Shown: positions 16,207-24,235, counted from the first letter of the stretch. The stretch: 64,000 nucleotides of DNA from Streptomyces sp. OR43 (GCF_008042275.1 NZ_RDBK01000043.1:1342548-1406547); one strand, 5' to 3'. Notes: generated by a model not told the origin, from the letters alone. Numbers and translations: made by a program.

Positions 16207-17279
16207 GCGGCTACCAGACGACCCCGCACGAAACCGATACGGTTTTCAAGTCGCGCCCGCGCATTCGCCCCATCGGATCCCGTAATTTCGACAAACTCAT
16301 CGCTTCGAAGCCAGCTCTCCACGTCGAAAATCTCTCGACCAAAATTCACAATTTCGGGGCGTTCCTGCATGGCGGAATAAGATCCGAGGGCAATGGACTC
16401 ATATCGCGCGCGGGGCGTGGCATTTCCGTTAGCAGATTTACGGAAACCGTACGGGAAGACCCTCTGAACGAACTCCATTGTCTCTCGAAAACGGCGAGCA
16501 TAAGAGATGGCCAGGGTTGGGTCTGTCGCGAAAGCCAGGTTCATCTTTTTTGCGTACTTGAAAATAAAATCAGACGGCCGATCCCTGTAATCATGGAGAC
16601 CATCACCATATGCAAAGAATCGCGTTACGAGCTCATCGTAACCACGCTCATCTTTTTGTTTCTTGCTCATGGGGGCAAGTGAGATTAGGAGCTGGTCATC
16701 AGCCAACTCCATGACTAGATCAAGGAATGGGCCAGCGAGCGCGCCACGCCTAACTTCGGCCTTGTTCGCGATTTTGCTTCCGGTGTTAATTCGCTCGAAC
16801 ATGTCCAGTCGGGCAGCCTCATCGGCAAGCTCATTTAGGACGATCCCTCGAATTGACTTGTTTTTAATCTTCCGTTGCCGCGATTCGGGGAGATCCGCGA
16901 ACCTGAACCCGGAAATATGCGAGAGTTGGTCAAGCTCCCCGAGTTGGAAGTTTCCAAGAATGAACTCTTCCAATGTGCGAAGCCGTTGAGACCCGTCTAC
17001 GATCTCGAGTTTTCCGTCTTCCATCTCCCAGAAGAACACAAATGGGATCGGCAGTCCCATGATTACAGACTCGATGAACTTGGATTTACGCTCAGGCTCC
17101 CAAGTGAACGCCCGCTGGTAGCGCGGAACGACATACTCCTTGGCGCGCATCTTGCTCGCCAAGATTTCTACCGTGTATTCAGTAATGTAAAAGTCAATCC
17201 GCTTAGACTGATCCACGATTTGCTGTTCAGCGGCAGCCTGCTCGTCCGGACCGATCAGGAGATCACCGTTCGTCACCAT
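16203..17279 (-). CDS. DUF262 (GmrSD/SspE-like N-terminal domain) protein
   Basis: This 358-aa protein has the ParB-like DUF262 fold signature. VPRYQRAFTWE lies at about 51-61, with DGSQR at 95-99 within IVDGSQRLRTLEEF, and FERINTGSKI is a later family motif. DUF262 acts as a nucleotide-dependent sensor in GmrS-type modification-dependent enzymes and SspE, where it is fused or paired with a DUF1524 HNH nuclease. No DUF1524 HNH motif is visible here; the nuclease role may be taken by the coupled HEPN protein. It is the first gene of the trio, with a GGTGGGG-type ribosome site before ATG 17279. Confidence 0.82.
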   Translation of the reverse strand: MVTNGDLLIGPDEQAAAEQQIVDQSKRIDFYITEYTVEILASKMRAKEYVVPRYQRAFTWEPERKSKFIESVIMGLPIPFVFFWEMEDGKLEIVDGSQRLRTLEEFILGNFQLGELDQLSHISGFRFADLPESRQRKIKNKSIRGIVLNELADEAARLDMFERINTGSKIANKAEVRRGALAGPFLDLVMELADDQLLISLAPMSKKQKDERGYDELVTRFFAYGDGLHDYRDRPSDFIFKYAKKMNLAFATDPTLAISYARRFRETMEFVQRVFPYGFRKSANGNATPRARYESIALGSYSAMQERPEIVNFGREIFDVESWLRSDEFVEITGSDGANARARLENRIGFVRGRLVAA

Positions 17280-17497
17280 TCGTCCCCACCTATGCAGCGC
17301 CCTGAGCCAAGTTCGTTAGCCGACCTATACACGATCATGCCATGTGCTGTCTCGCAGTCCTGGAGATTCTCATCCTCTGCTGGGCAGGGGGTGGTTCTGC
17401 CAGCCTACGAGAGGGTCACAGCCGGGGTAGGAGGCTGGCCCCACCCAAACTGAGAGCCGCCGCAGTGAGGTTGCTTGGCCGGCAGGCAACGAGGAAG

Positions 17498-17524
17498 GGA
17501 ACCGAGAATCTCACTCGGGTTCCC
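17498..17524 (-). terminator. Hairpin terminator of the leftward regulator operon
   Basis: A 10-bp stem with one bulged base (17498-17507/17514-17524) lies just beyond the stop of the 17581-17883 gene, read on the minus strand. The rest of the 301-bp gap 17280-17580 is the upstream region of the DUF262 trio and shows no clear promoter to me. Confidence 0.6.
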
Positions 17525-17580
17525 CTCCCGCGTAGCAGGGAGTGTCTGTCCTCGGCTGGCGCCGTTGTGCCGCTGCCTCT

Positions 17581-17883
17581 TCAGACTCGGTGAGGATCGT
17601 TCACTGCGAGCAGATGTCCGCGGCTTGCCGCGACCCGAAGCACATCCCGCAGTGCGCCGGTCAGGTCGTGAACCAGGCGGCGCAGGTCATTCAGGTCCGT
17701 GTCTTGGTCGTCGAGGGCTCCCGAGACCTCTTCCAGCAGTTCGGCTGCCGTGCCGAGTTGTACCGCTTCCGTGTTGTCTGCCAGGCGGGACATGTAGCTA
17801 TCCGGGTCGTCGGTGCTCAGGTAGCAGGGCTTGCCCTCCGGGCCTGACCATGGGAGAAGCCGAAGTTCGTTCGGTGTCGTCAT
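17581..17883 (-). CDS. Hypothetical protein, last gene of the coupled AICE operon
   Basis: This 100-aa acidic, helical protein has no recognised domain. A hydrophilic coiled-coil-like stretch lies at about 43-88 (TAAELLEEVSGALDDQD ... RRLVHDLTGALRDVL). Its ATG overlaps the preceding GntR stop by 4 nt (ATGA), so it is made with that regulator. It may be a partner of the GntR protein. Function unknown. Confidence 0.6.
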   Translation of the reverse strand: MTTPNELRLLPWSGPEGKPCYLSTDDPDSYMSRLADNTEAVQLGTAAELLEEVSGALDDQDTDLNDLRRLVHDLTGALRDVLRVAASRGHLLAVNDPHRV

Positions 17884-18623
17884 CCTTGGGTTGGCCTCTC
17901 GTTGAGCACGTGGTGGGCGGTAAAGACGGCGTCGACTCGGTCTCCTGGAAAGGCCAGGAGCGCGGCTTCAACGACGCGGCCGGTCTTGTCGGTGGCGATG
18001 CGGGTGATCGCGAGAACGGCCATGTTGTTTCCGATCCGGAGGGCCGAGGCTTCGTCTGGGGTGGGAGAGCGAGCGGAGACCGTCTCGCGGATGGTGGCCG
18101 GCGACGGGCCGAGGACGGCGAATCGCGTGGCGGCCTCCTGGCACACGGGGTCGTCGTCGAGGACTCCGGCCGGGGCCAGGTCGCGCGGGATGTAGATGCG
18201 GGCCAGGCCGTGCGGCGAGCCTTGTTCGAGGCTGAGGCAGGTGTACTCCGCGAGAGGGCTACCTGTTGGCACCTTCAGCAACGTCGTCAGGTGCACGGAG
18301 GCCGGAACCGTGGTGCTGCGAACCGTGATGCGCAGCGTTGACTCAGCGGCGGTCCAGGGGTCCAGCGTGCCCCAGCCGCCGACGTACATGATCTTGCGGC
18401 GGGGGTGACGGACATAGTTGCCCTTGCCGTGGATCTTCTCGACGAGTCCTTCGCCCTGGAGCACGGCGAGAGCGCGTCGCAGGGTCACCGTGCTGACTCT
18501 GTACCGGGCGGCCAGGTTGGCTTCGGACGGGAGGCGTTCGCCGGGCTTGATGCTGCCCGTCGTGATCTGGTGGCGTAGGTCGTCGGCGATGTCGTGGTGG
18601 CGAGAGGGCACGGAGCCGGTCAC
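17880..18623 (-). CDS. GntR/HutC-family transcriptional regulator
   Basis: This 247-aa protein has a GntR winged helix at about 5-72 (LPSEANLAARYRVSTVTLRRAL and IHGKGNYVRHP) followed by a UTRA ligand domain (about 90-240). GTG start at 18623 overlaps the preceding gene stop (GTGA), and its stop overlaps the next start. It is embedded inside a coupled operon rather than divergent, so its target is not obvious from position. It is a distinct paralog from the KorSA-like protein and from the regulator at 19725. Confidence 0.82.
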   Translation of the reverse strand: MTGSVPSRHHDIADDLRHQITTGSIKPGERLPSEANLAARYRVSTVTLRRALAVLQGEGLVEKIHGKGNYVRHPRRKIMYVGGWGTLDPWTAAESTLRITVRSTTVPASVHLTTLLKVPTGSPLAEYTCLSLEQGSPHGLARIYIPRDLAPAGVLDDDPVCQEAATRFAVLGPSPATIRETVSARSPTPDEASALRIGNNMAVLAITRIATDKTGRVVEAALLAFPGDRVDAVFTAHHVLNERPTQG

Positions 18624-18844
18624 CGCCTTCTCAGCAGTCGCAGGGCGATGAGCCGGGTACGCGTGTGTATGGCCAGCAGTTCGCCCGACTCGAAGACCAG
18701 TTGCTTGGCTCCCTGAGGGAGTTGGAAGAGGTCTCTCACTCGGCAGGCTTGACCGCCGAGTTGGATGATGTCGCCGCGCTGCACGGTTGCCGCGGTGACC
18801 TCGACGGGGGAGACCAGCGCGCCGACGGGGGCTCGGTCCTTCAC
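18620..18844 (-). CDS. Small hypothetical protein of the coupled AICE operon
   Basis: This 74-aa protein starts at GTG 18844, overlapping the previous stop (GTGA), which is why I prefer it to the upstream in-frame start. It is beta-rich (VTAATVQRGDIIQLGGQACRV, then LVFESGELLAIHTRTRLIAL) and ends LRLLRRR. It looks like a small barrel or SH3-like fold, but I recognise no family. Such proteins accompany GntR genes in Streptomyces elements. Confidence 0.55.
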   Translation of the reverse strand: MKDRAPVGALVSPVEVTAATVQRGDIIQLGGQACRVRDLFQLPQGAKQLVFESGELLAIHTRTRLIALRLLRRR

Positions 18845-19044
18845 GCCTTCACCTCGGCGGGCGCAGACGAGTCGGGGGTCGAGTGGCACGGGCAGTCACA
18901 CACCTCGTAGATCAGCGGTACGTCGGCCGGCGCCAAAGACGGGGACGGGTCGATGCAGGAGTGGTGCGTGCCAATCCCGCACGCGATCGAGCGGTACGGG
19001 ACGGGAGCTGTACCCGGGGGGTGCGGTTGTCGGCGAGGAGGCAT
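18841..19044 (-). CDS. Small Cys/His-rich protein
   Basis: This 67-aa protein (ATG 19044, overlapping the previous stop as TGATG) contains SIACGIGTHHSCIDP and a C-terminal EVCDCPCHSTPD cluster. The five cysteines and nearby histidines suggest a zinc-binding element. CDCPCH-like endings recur in small actinomycete proteins of unknown function. The upstream in-frame ATG at 19131 is inside the previous gene and is not preferred. Confidence 0.55.
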   Translation of the reverse strand: MPPRRQPHPPGTAPVPYRSIACGIGTHHSCIDPSPSLAPADVPLIYEVCDCPCHSTPDSSAPAEVKA

Positions 19045-19355
19045 CAGTGGGCCCCTGCGAGGGCCGACCAGGCTTCGGCCGGGAGTTTTGGGGCGACGAG
19101 CACCGTGCGCGTCCGTACCTGCTCTTCCCACGCCAGCAGGTACGGACGGACAAGCGCGACGTCCTCACCCCTCAGGGGGTAACGGTGGACCGCGCCCGCC
19201 GAAGCCCGACCCATAGCGACGGTCGAAGCGTCAGCGGGTGCGAGGACAGTGACAGCGGCCAGCGGCCGGGAGGGCGTTAAGGGGCGGCGATGCCGGCCCT
19301 TCGAGAAGTACCGCTCTCTGGTGAGCGAGGCGGTACGGCGGATACGGTTGAGCAT
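19044..19355 (-). CDS. Hypothetical protein of the coupled AICE operon
   Basis: This 103-aa protein has ATG 19355 preceded by AGGAG. The N-terminus is strongly basic (MLNRIRRTASLTRERYFSKGRHRRP). The C-terminal part contains RGEDVALVRPYLLAWEEQ and is likely helical. It is coupled to the Cys-rich gene by a one-base stop/start overlap. No family recognised; a nucleic-acid-binding role would fit the basic N-terminus but is unproven. Confidence 0.55.
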   Translation of the reverse strand: MLNRIRRTASLTRERYFSKGRHRRPLTPSRPLAAVTVLAPADASTVAMGRASAGAVHRYPLRGEDVALVRPYLLAWEEQVRTRTVLVAPKLPAEAWSALAGAH

Positions 19356-19367
19356 GCTGTTCAGCTC

Positions 19368-19673
19368 CTATCGCTGATAGCCCGGTCCCCCGACATCGCC
19401 CGTCGTGGGGACCGTTTTGCGTACAGCCGCCCATAAGGTGCGGCCGTTCAAACTGGTGGCCAGGAGTCCGAATCGATCGGCATCGGCCACCACGTCCAGG
19501 ACCTCTCGCCATGACTCGGCGGAGAGCGCTTCTGGTACTTCCGCCTCGACCGTCGTGAACCGCGTGTGCTCCTCCACGCGGGTGGGGAGCCCGATGGCGG
19601 ACAGTCGGGCGGCGATGGCCCCCGCGGTTACTCCCGAAGTGGGCACAGGGCAGCCTCCGTCACCAGCGATCAC
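19368..19673 (-). CDS. Hypothetical protein, first gene of the coupled operon
   Basis: This 101-aa protein uses GTG at 19673 and has only a weak ribosome site. The middle alternates strands and helices (AAIAARLSAIGLPTRVEEH, TVEAEVPEALSAESWREVL). Its position next to the divergent GntR gene and the CTAG palindromes suggests the operon is controlled from that region. No family recognised. Confidence 0.5.
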   Translation of the reverse strand: MIAGDGGCPVPTSGVTAGAIAARLSAIGLPTRVEEHTRFTTVEAEVPEALSAESWREVLDVVADADRFGLLATSLNGRTLWAAVRKTVPTTGDVGGPGYQR

Positions 19674-19684
19674 TTTCAGTGAAG

Positions 19685-19715
19685 CTAGTTAACTAGATTA
19701 GAGCTAGTGGACTAG
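19685..19715. promoter_or_regulatory. Paired CTAG palindromes, probable operator of the 19725 GntR regulator
   Basis: CTAGTTAACTAG (19685-19696) and CTAGTGGACTAG (19704-19715) are repeated with 19-bp spacing in the short divergent gap. The second ends 9 bp before the GntR ATG, so autorepression and control of the leftward operon are likely. Confidence 0.7.
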
Positions 19716-19724
19716 ATTTTCCAT

Positions 19725-20480
19725 ATGTCTGAGCAACCGCCGTATCTCCGCATCGCCGACGAACTCCGGCGGCGCGTTGCGGAGCACGTCTGGGAGCCGG
19801 GGGACCGCCTCCCCTCCCGCGCCCAGATCGGCCAGGAGTGCGGCGTGGGCGAGAACGTGGTGCGCCGGGCACAGGAGCTGCTGATCTCCCAGGGCATGCT
19901 GGAAGGCCGCGCCGGATCGGGCACGTACGTCGCCGAGACCCGGCAGCGAGTACGTGTCGTCCGGTCAACGGCGCGCGAGCAGCCCGGCGGAGCTCCGTTC
20001 CGCCAGGACATGAAGGCGCTCGGCAGACAGGGCGACTGGGAGAGCCGGACCGACGCGAAGGTGCCGGCTCCGGCGGAAATCGCGGCGCGGCTCGGGGTGG
20101 CCGAGGGCGAGCTGTGCGTAAAGACGACGTACGAGTTCCTGGCGGACGGCAGGCCGGTGCAGTTGTCGACGAGTTGGGAGCCCTACGACCTCACCGCCGG
20201 CACACTCGTCGTCCTCCCTGAGGGAGGGCCGCACGCCGGGGCAGGTGTCGTGAACCGCATGGCCACGATCGGAGTCACCGTCAGCCACGCGGTGGAACAG
20301 CCCGAACCACGGCACGCGACCGCCGAGGAAGCATCGCTACTCGGCATCCAGAAAGCCGCACTCGTGACGCATATCCGGCGGACGTACTACAGCGACCAAG
20401 GCCGTCCCGTGGAAACAGCCGACATCGTGGTGCCCGCAGCGCACTGCGAGATCGTCTACGAGATTCCCATCAGCCGGTAG
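19725..20480 (+). CDS. GntR/HutC-family transcriptional regulator
   Basis: This 251-aa protein has a winged helix at about 5-70 (LRIADELRRRVAEHVWEPGDRLPS ..., GSGTYVAE) and a UTRA domain (about 85-245, ending AHCEIVYEIPISR). It is divergent from the coupled five- to six-gene operon ending at 17581, with two CTAG palindromes between. There is no good ribosome site before ATG 19725, which suggests a leaderless or short-leader transcript, as often seen for such regulators. Confidence 0.85.
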   Translation: MSEQPPYLRIADELRRRVAEHVWEPGDRLPSRAQIGQECGVGENVVRRAQELLISQGMLEGRAGSGTYVAETRQRVRVVRSTAREQPGGAPFRQDMKALGRQGDWESRTDAKVPAPAEIAARLGVAEGELCVKTTYEFLADGRPVQLSTSWEPYDLTAGTLVVLPEGGPHAGAGVVNRMATIGVTVSHAVEQPEPRHATAEEASLLGIQKAALVTHIRRTYYSDQGRPVETADIVVPAAHCEIVYEIPISR

Positions 20481-20710
20481 CGGGTGGACAGCCCTCGTGG
20501 CTTGTCTCATTCCTGGAGACGTGCCCAAGCGTGCCCCTCCCCTGCCTGATGGGGGCACCAGGGGAAGGAGTCGTTCCCGGCGGGAATGTGAATCGCTGAT
20601 TCCCTCCGGCCGAGCACTTGGGGATATTCACCTGAGGGTTTGGGATTAACCCCATGGTGACGTCGCTGCCACGACGGTTCGCATGACAGCGAGTGATTGA
20701 CGAGCAACTT

Positions 20711-21466
20711 TCATTTAGACCATTTAGCAGGAACCCTTCCGCTGGCTCGCGCATGCGATTCGACCTGATCCTTGAGTACCTGATAGATAGCGTCGGCCAA
20801 ATGTCGCGCGAAATGCACATTGAAGCGGATCTCTGTCGGCGAGGACGGGATTCGAGCGCCACTGTGCGCGACGATATTACGCAGCCCTACTAGCTCACCC
20901 AGACGTTCCTGTAGGTCGCCTAGCGCCATTCCGGATAGCTCCACGCTCCTGGGTTCAATGTAATGTGCCTCGAAATGCCTGGATATTTGAAGCCACGGTT
21001 TTTCTACTCCAGTGAGCTTCATCAGATCCGCGACCGTATCGGGCCCCGGGTTTCCTCCGGTCTCAATTGCGTGTCCGGCGCTGATCTTACCGGCCACTAT
21101 TCCCTCTGCCGCCGCCTTTCCATCACTGATTCTTTCGTTCGGTTCGCGCAATTTCCCAAACCTCTTGGCCTGGAGAGCGGCATTCAGGTTTTTAGTGATT
21201 AATAGAACCTGTACCCGTTCCGGAAGATCCCAAAGCAGGAATTCCGGCGCCGCTTCTCCATGCCTCTCCAGCGCGTACGTGACTACGTCCTTGATGAACT
21301 CTTCAAACCGGGCGCAAAGAAGCACGACAGCCCCTGCCAGTAGAGGGCTAGTGTTCGGCCTGTTAGGCAAGTAAGAGAATGCGGGATGGCGCAAGGTGAT
21401 GGATTCAGCGAGGTCTAGCAAATCTTCGACGTCGTCGAGCTGTGTTCCGAATTTCTGAGTCGGCAT
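20711..21466 (-). CDS. HEPN-family protein (RiboL-PSP-HEPN-like), putative RNase effector
   Basis: This 251-aa helical protein has an early hydrophobic helix (LLAGAVVLLCARFEEFIKDVV, about 42-62). The HEPN signature is R196-N-IVA-H201 in GLRNIVAHSG. The pattern resembles RiboL-PSP-HEPN proteins found in prokaryotic conflict loci. It begins two bases after the DUF262 gene stop, so it is the downstream partner in a two-gene unit. It is only distantly similar to the HEPN protein at 15454. Toxic RNase activity is inferred. Confidence 0.72.
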   Translation of the reverse strand: MPTQKFGTQLDDVEDLLDLAESITLRHPAFSYLPNRPNTSPLLAGAVVLLCARFEEFIKDVVTYALERHGEAAPEFLLWDLPERVQVLLITKNLNAALQAKRFGKLREPNERISDGKAAAEGIVAGKISAGHAIETGGNPGPDTVADLMKLTGVEKPWLQISRHFEAHYIEPRSVELSGMALGDLQERLGELVGLRNIVAHSGARIPSSPTEIRFNVHFARHLADAIYQVLKDQVESHARASGRVPAKWSK

Positions 21467-21468
21467 CG

Positions 21469-22542
21469 CTACCTCGCGACACTTTCAATCATTTCCACGA
21501 TCAAATTTACCCGCATGGCTAGGTGATGCTTGCCCGCTGCTGTGAATGTTCCTCTGAATTCCGGGTTACCAAAAAGCTCGCGCATTCCAAGGCGAATCCG
21601 GGTGGAATTTTGGGCGATCATAGAAGCTGACAAGGTGCGGACCGCCAGCATCTGGGCGTAGTAAAGAGGGGCGGAGATTCTCGATTCCGCCTTTCCCTGT
21701 ACAGGTAGCCACCGCCTAAAAACTTCACCCTCGAAGGCAATTAGGCATTTATCCAGCGTAGTGGCGAAGGATGCTCGATATTCTTGAATCACTTCCAGCG
21801 AAGACTCATTCTTGCGCTGCAAGTAATGTGTGAGCAATTGAGGTGAGGGCATTGAATCCACGGTGTCTTCTGTGAGCCAGAAGTAACGCAGCACCAGTTC
21901 TGCATCTCGGATGATCTTAATGCCGCCGGAACTCACGCCAAGGGCGCGCCGAAACTCGTCGCTGCTGGCAAGTTCGATCGTTAGCGAATTGAATGGGCCT
22001 TGATGCGCAGCATTTCTAATTTCCTGCGTCGTTAGATGAGTTCCTCCCGCATTGATCCTGGAAAAAACTTCTGTCGTCACATCGGAAGTGGAGCTGGCGG
22101 CTACGATTACCGCGCGCATCGTGCACGCGAGCAAGTGACGCCGCATCTGTTCCGGGAGCTCACTAAATTTGAGACCGTTCGCTGAATGCAGCCCCACAAG
22201 GCCCTGAAGTGGGTACTCTCCTTTTATGTAAGAAAGCACCGCGTCGAGGCGTTGAGTTCCGTCAAGAACTGAATATTTATACGTGTCAGGGTCCTCTGCG
22301 AAGAACAGAGAGGGTACTGGGATGTTCAACAAGAGAGATTCAAGGAACTGGGAATTCTGAGAGAGTGTCCAGACTTTCCTGCGAGCGAACGACGGAATTA
22401 CGAGGTCCCCTTGCTCGAAAATTCTCTCCAACGAAGCGATAGGGAAATCCATTGCACTGGTCCTGATGTCTGCTTTGGCTAGCTGCCAGTTCCGCCGAAT
22501 TTCTTCACTTGTGGGCCCTTCGTCATGGCCTTGCCCTTGCAT
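21469..22542 (-). CDS. DUF262 protein (second copy)
   Basis: This 357-aa DUF262 protein has IPSFARRKVWTLSQ at about 49-62, DGTQR at 94-98 in VLDGTQRLDAVLSY, and FSRINAGGTHLT further on. It is as long as the DUF262 protein at 16203 but clearly divergent. No DUF1524 nuclease domain is present. It is paired with the HEPN gene at 20711 and has no methyltransferase. The pair is low in GC compared with the host backbone, a sign of transfer. A nucleotide-gated sensor that controls the HEPN partner is the working model. Confidence 0.8.
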   Translation of the reverse strand: MQGQGHDEGPTSEEIRRNWQLAKADIRTSAMDFPIASLERIFEQGDLVIPSFARRKVWTLSQNSQFLESLLLNIPVPSLFFAEDPDTYKYSVLDGTQRLDAVLSYIKGEYPLQGLVGLHSANGLKFSELPEQMRRHLLACTMRAVIVAASSTSDVTTEVFSRINAGGTHLTTQEIRNAAHQGPFNSLTIELASSDEFRRALGVSSGGIKIIRDAELVLRYFWLTEDTVDSMPSPQLLTHYLQRKNESSLEVIQEYRASFATTLDKCLIAFEGEVFRRWLPVQGKAESRISAPLYYAQMLAVRTLSASMIAQNSTRIRLGMRELFGNPEFRGTFTAAGKHHLAMRVNLIVEMIESVAR

Positions 22543-23010
22543 GGCGTGCCTTCCCTCTAGTAGTTGCCCGCTCGGTCGAGGGCTTCCGGCATGCTACCGA
22601 CGTACGCTTTGACGAGGGCCGATTCCGCCATGACGGCTAGTAGTGGAACGGCCCGCCCGTGACGCCCCGTCCGCCTCCGTCCTGCACGCGTCGCCCCGCA
22701 CGCCGTGGAACGGGCGTAGTTAGAGGGACATCAAGGTGCGGCGCATCACTGTCCGAACGGCCGTGACGTCCCCCTGGGCCGCGTCTCCCGCCCGCCACCG
22801 TCTCTCCAGACGCTCCTAACGGCCGGTATGGCCGTCACTGACCGATCCGGCTAGAGCTACGGATCAGAAGGCTTCTGACATCCACTGCTGACATCAACGA
22901 CGCCGGACGGGCGCGTACGCCAGCATCCATGTCCGGCCGTCGCACCAGTCGACGGCAGCAGCCAGAGCGGGCTCGGATCGAACTCCTAAAGCGGGTGTCG
23001 AGGACCGACG
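22543..23010. other. 468-bp non-coding region with several small inverted repeats
   Basis: No gene is supported here. The right part holds ACGGCC-N5-GGCCGT (about 22819-22835), GATCCG-N10-CGGATC (about 22844-22865), the palindrome TCAGAAG-G-CTTCTGA (22864-22878) and two CTGACATC copies. The left part is the upstream region of the DUF262-HEPN pair. The hairpin group could be a transfer or replication locus, or a degraded attachment site. Confidence 0.45.
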
Positions 23011-23373
23011 TCATTCCTCGCGGTGCTGAGCGAACACCTGCTGCTGCTCGTCCCGCCAGCTCCAGTTGGCCGACCGGGAGAAGGGCAGGCTTCGGGCAAG
23101 GCCGGAGAACTGGTCGGAAGGCTCCCGGCTGGCCTTGTTCACCACGATCGCCGAGAGCATCGGTGCTCGTCCGTCTTCATTGCGGTGAAGACAGGCATCC
23201 TTGAGCAGGTAGGTCATGACTCCGCGGTAAGGCGGGATGGAGTCGAAGCCCTCGGCCGCCAACTCGGCGCTCAGCTCCCCGTACGAGATGGTCTGACCCT
23301 GCCGGGCCCGCTTCCGCAGGATCTCCACGGCCGCTTCGACCGCTGCCGGGTACTCCGAGTCCTTGATCCTCAT
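23011..23373 (-). CDS. Hypothetical protein with winged-helix-like N-terminus
   Basis: This 120-aa protein starts at ATG 23373 after GGGGAGGGG. Residues 1-60 look like a small helical DNA-binding or adaptor domain (AAVEAAVEILRKRARQ, ISYGELSAELAAEGF, GVMTYLLKD). The C-terminal part has PMLSAIVVNKASREPSDQF and WSWRDEQQQVF. I know similar short proteins only as accessory genes in Streptomyces defence-rich regions. Function unknown. Confidence 0.6.
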   Translation of the reverse strand: MRIKDSEYPAAVEAAVEILRKRARQGQTISYGELSAELAAEGFDSIPPYRGVMTYLLKDACLHRNEDGRAPMLSAIVVNKASREPSDQFSGLARSLPFSRSANWSWRDEQQQVFAQHREE

Positions 23374-23689
23374 TGCCCCTCCCCCATCGCGTGGACACTG
23401 CCCAGCCTGCGCATCGTACCGGCCAGGCACCGCCCTGTACTGCTAAAAGCGGATGAAGAGGTCGTGCCAGAACTGTGCCAGATCGTGCGGGGAACCACGG
23501 GGAATTACGGGGGATCAGGGCGCCAACTAGTCAGGCTCCAGGGCCGCTCCACCACAGGTCAGCGCAGCAACCGCCCGTGGACAACGCGAGCTTCCCAAGC
23601 TGACGTCCCACCGCACCTGTGCAGGCAGGGGTGTCCTGTCGGTGCCGACCAGTAGCCTGCCGCCGTCACTCATCACGCCTGGAGGCTTC
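23374..23689. other. 316-bp intergenic region with TGCCAGA direct repeats
   Basis: No gene is seen. Around 23461-23490, TGCCAGA occurs twice as GTGCCAGAACTGTGCCAGATC, followed by a G-rich stretch with CGGGGAA/CGGGGAA repeats. Such repeats resemble recombinase arm sites near actinomycete attachment sites and may be a relic of another insertion. Confidence 0.35.
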
Positions 23690-24235
23690 ATGGAAGCGGA
23701 CGCTCTCGTTAGTCCGGACCGGCTTTGGTCGGCGCGGGAGGTCTTGTTGCGTCCGAGTCCTGTACCGGCGGCAGCAGGTGTCTACGGGTGGCACTTCGAG
23801 CAGGCGCCCCACAAGGACCTGGAGGCCGGACGCTTGCTCTACGTCGGCATAGCCCCGCGGTTCATGGCGAACCGGACCAGCACGCAGAACCTGCGCAAAC
23901 GGGTGCGATACCACTACCGAGGCAACGCGGCTGGCTCGACGCTTCGGCTCACCCTTGGGTGCCTGCTCGGGCTTGAGTTGCGCCGCGTGGGAAGCGGTAA
24001 GCGGTTGACCTTCTGCAAGGCCGGCGAAGCCACCCTGACTCAATGGATGGCGGACAACGCCCGAGTGTGCTGGATCGAGCAGGACGAGCCATGGGGCCTG
24101 GAATCGAAGCTCATCTCCCAACTCGACCTACCCTTGAATCTTGACCAGAACCGCCAGAACGCGTTCCACGGTCGGCTGAAGGAACTGCGGGCCCAAGCGC
24201 GTCAGCTGGCACGGGACTTGCCGATCAGCGCGTAG
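23690..24235 (+). CDS. GIY-YIG-like nuclease family protein
   Basis: This 181-aa protein starts at ATG 23690 just after GGAGG. GVYGWHF and LLYVGIAP match the GIY and YIG strands. LRKRVRYHYRGN supplies the usual Arg helix, GLESKLI the catalytic Glu region, and NLDQN the later Asn. Members cut DNA in repair, homing or restriction. Its place at the right end of the AICE, after a gene of unknown role, fits cargo with a defence or anti-plasmid function, which I cannot confirm. Confidence 0.7.
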   Translation: MEADALVSPDRLWSAREVLLRPSPVPAAAGVYGWHFEQAPHKDLEAGRLLYVGIAPRFMANRTSTQNLRKRVRYHYRGNAAGSTLRLTLGCLLGLELRRVGSGKRLTFCKAGEATLTQWMADNARVCWIEQDEPWGLESKLISQLDLPLNLDQNRQNAFHGRLKELRAQARQLARDLPISA

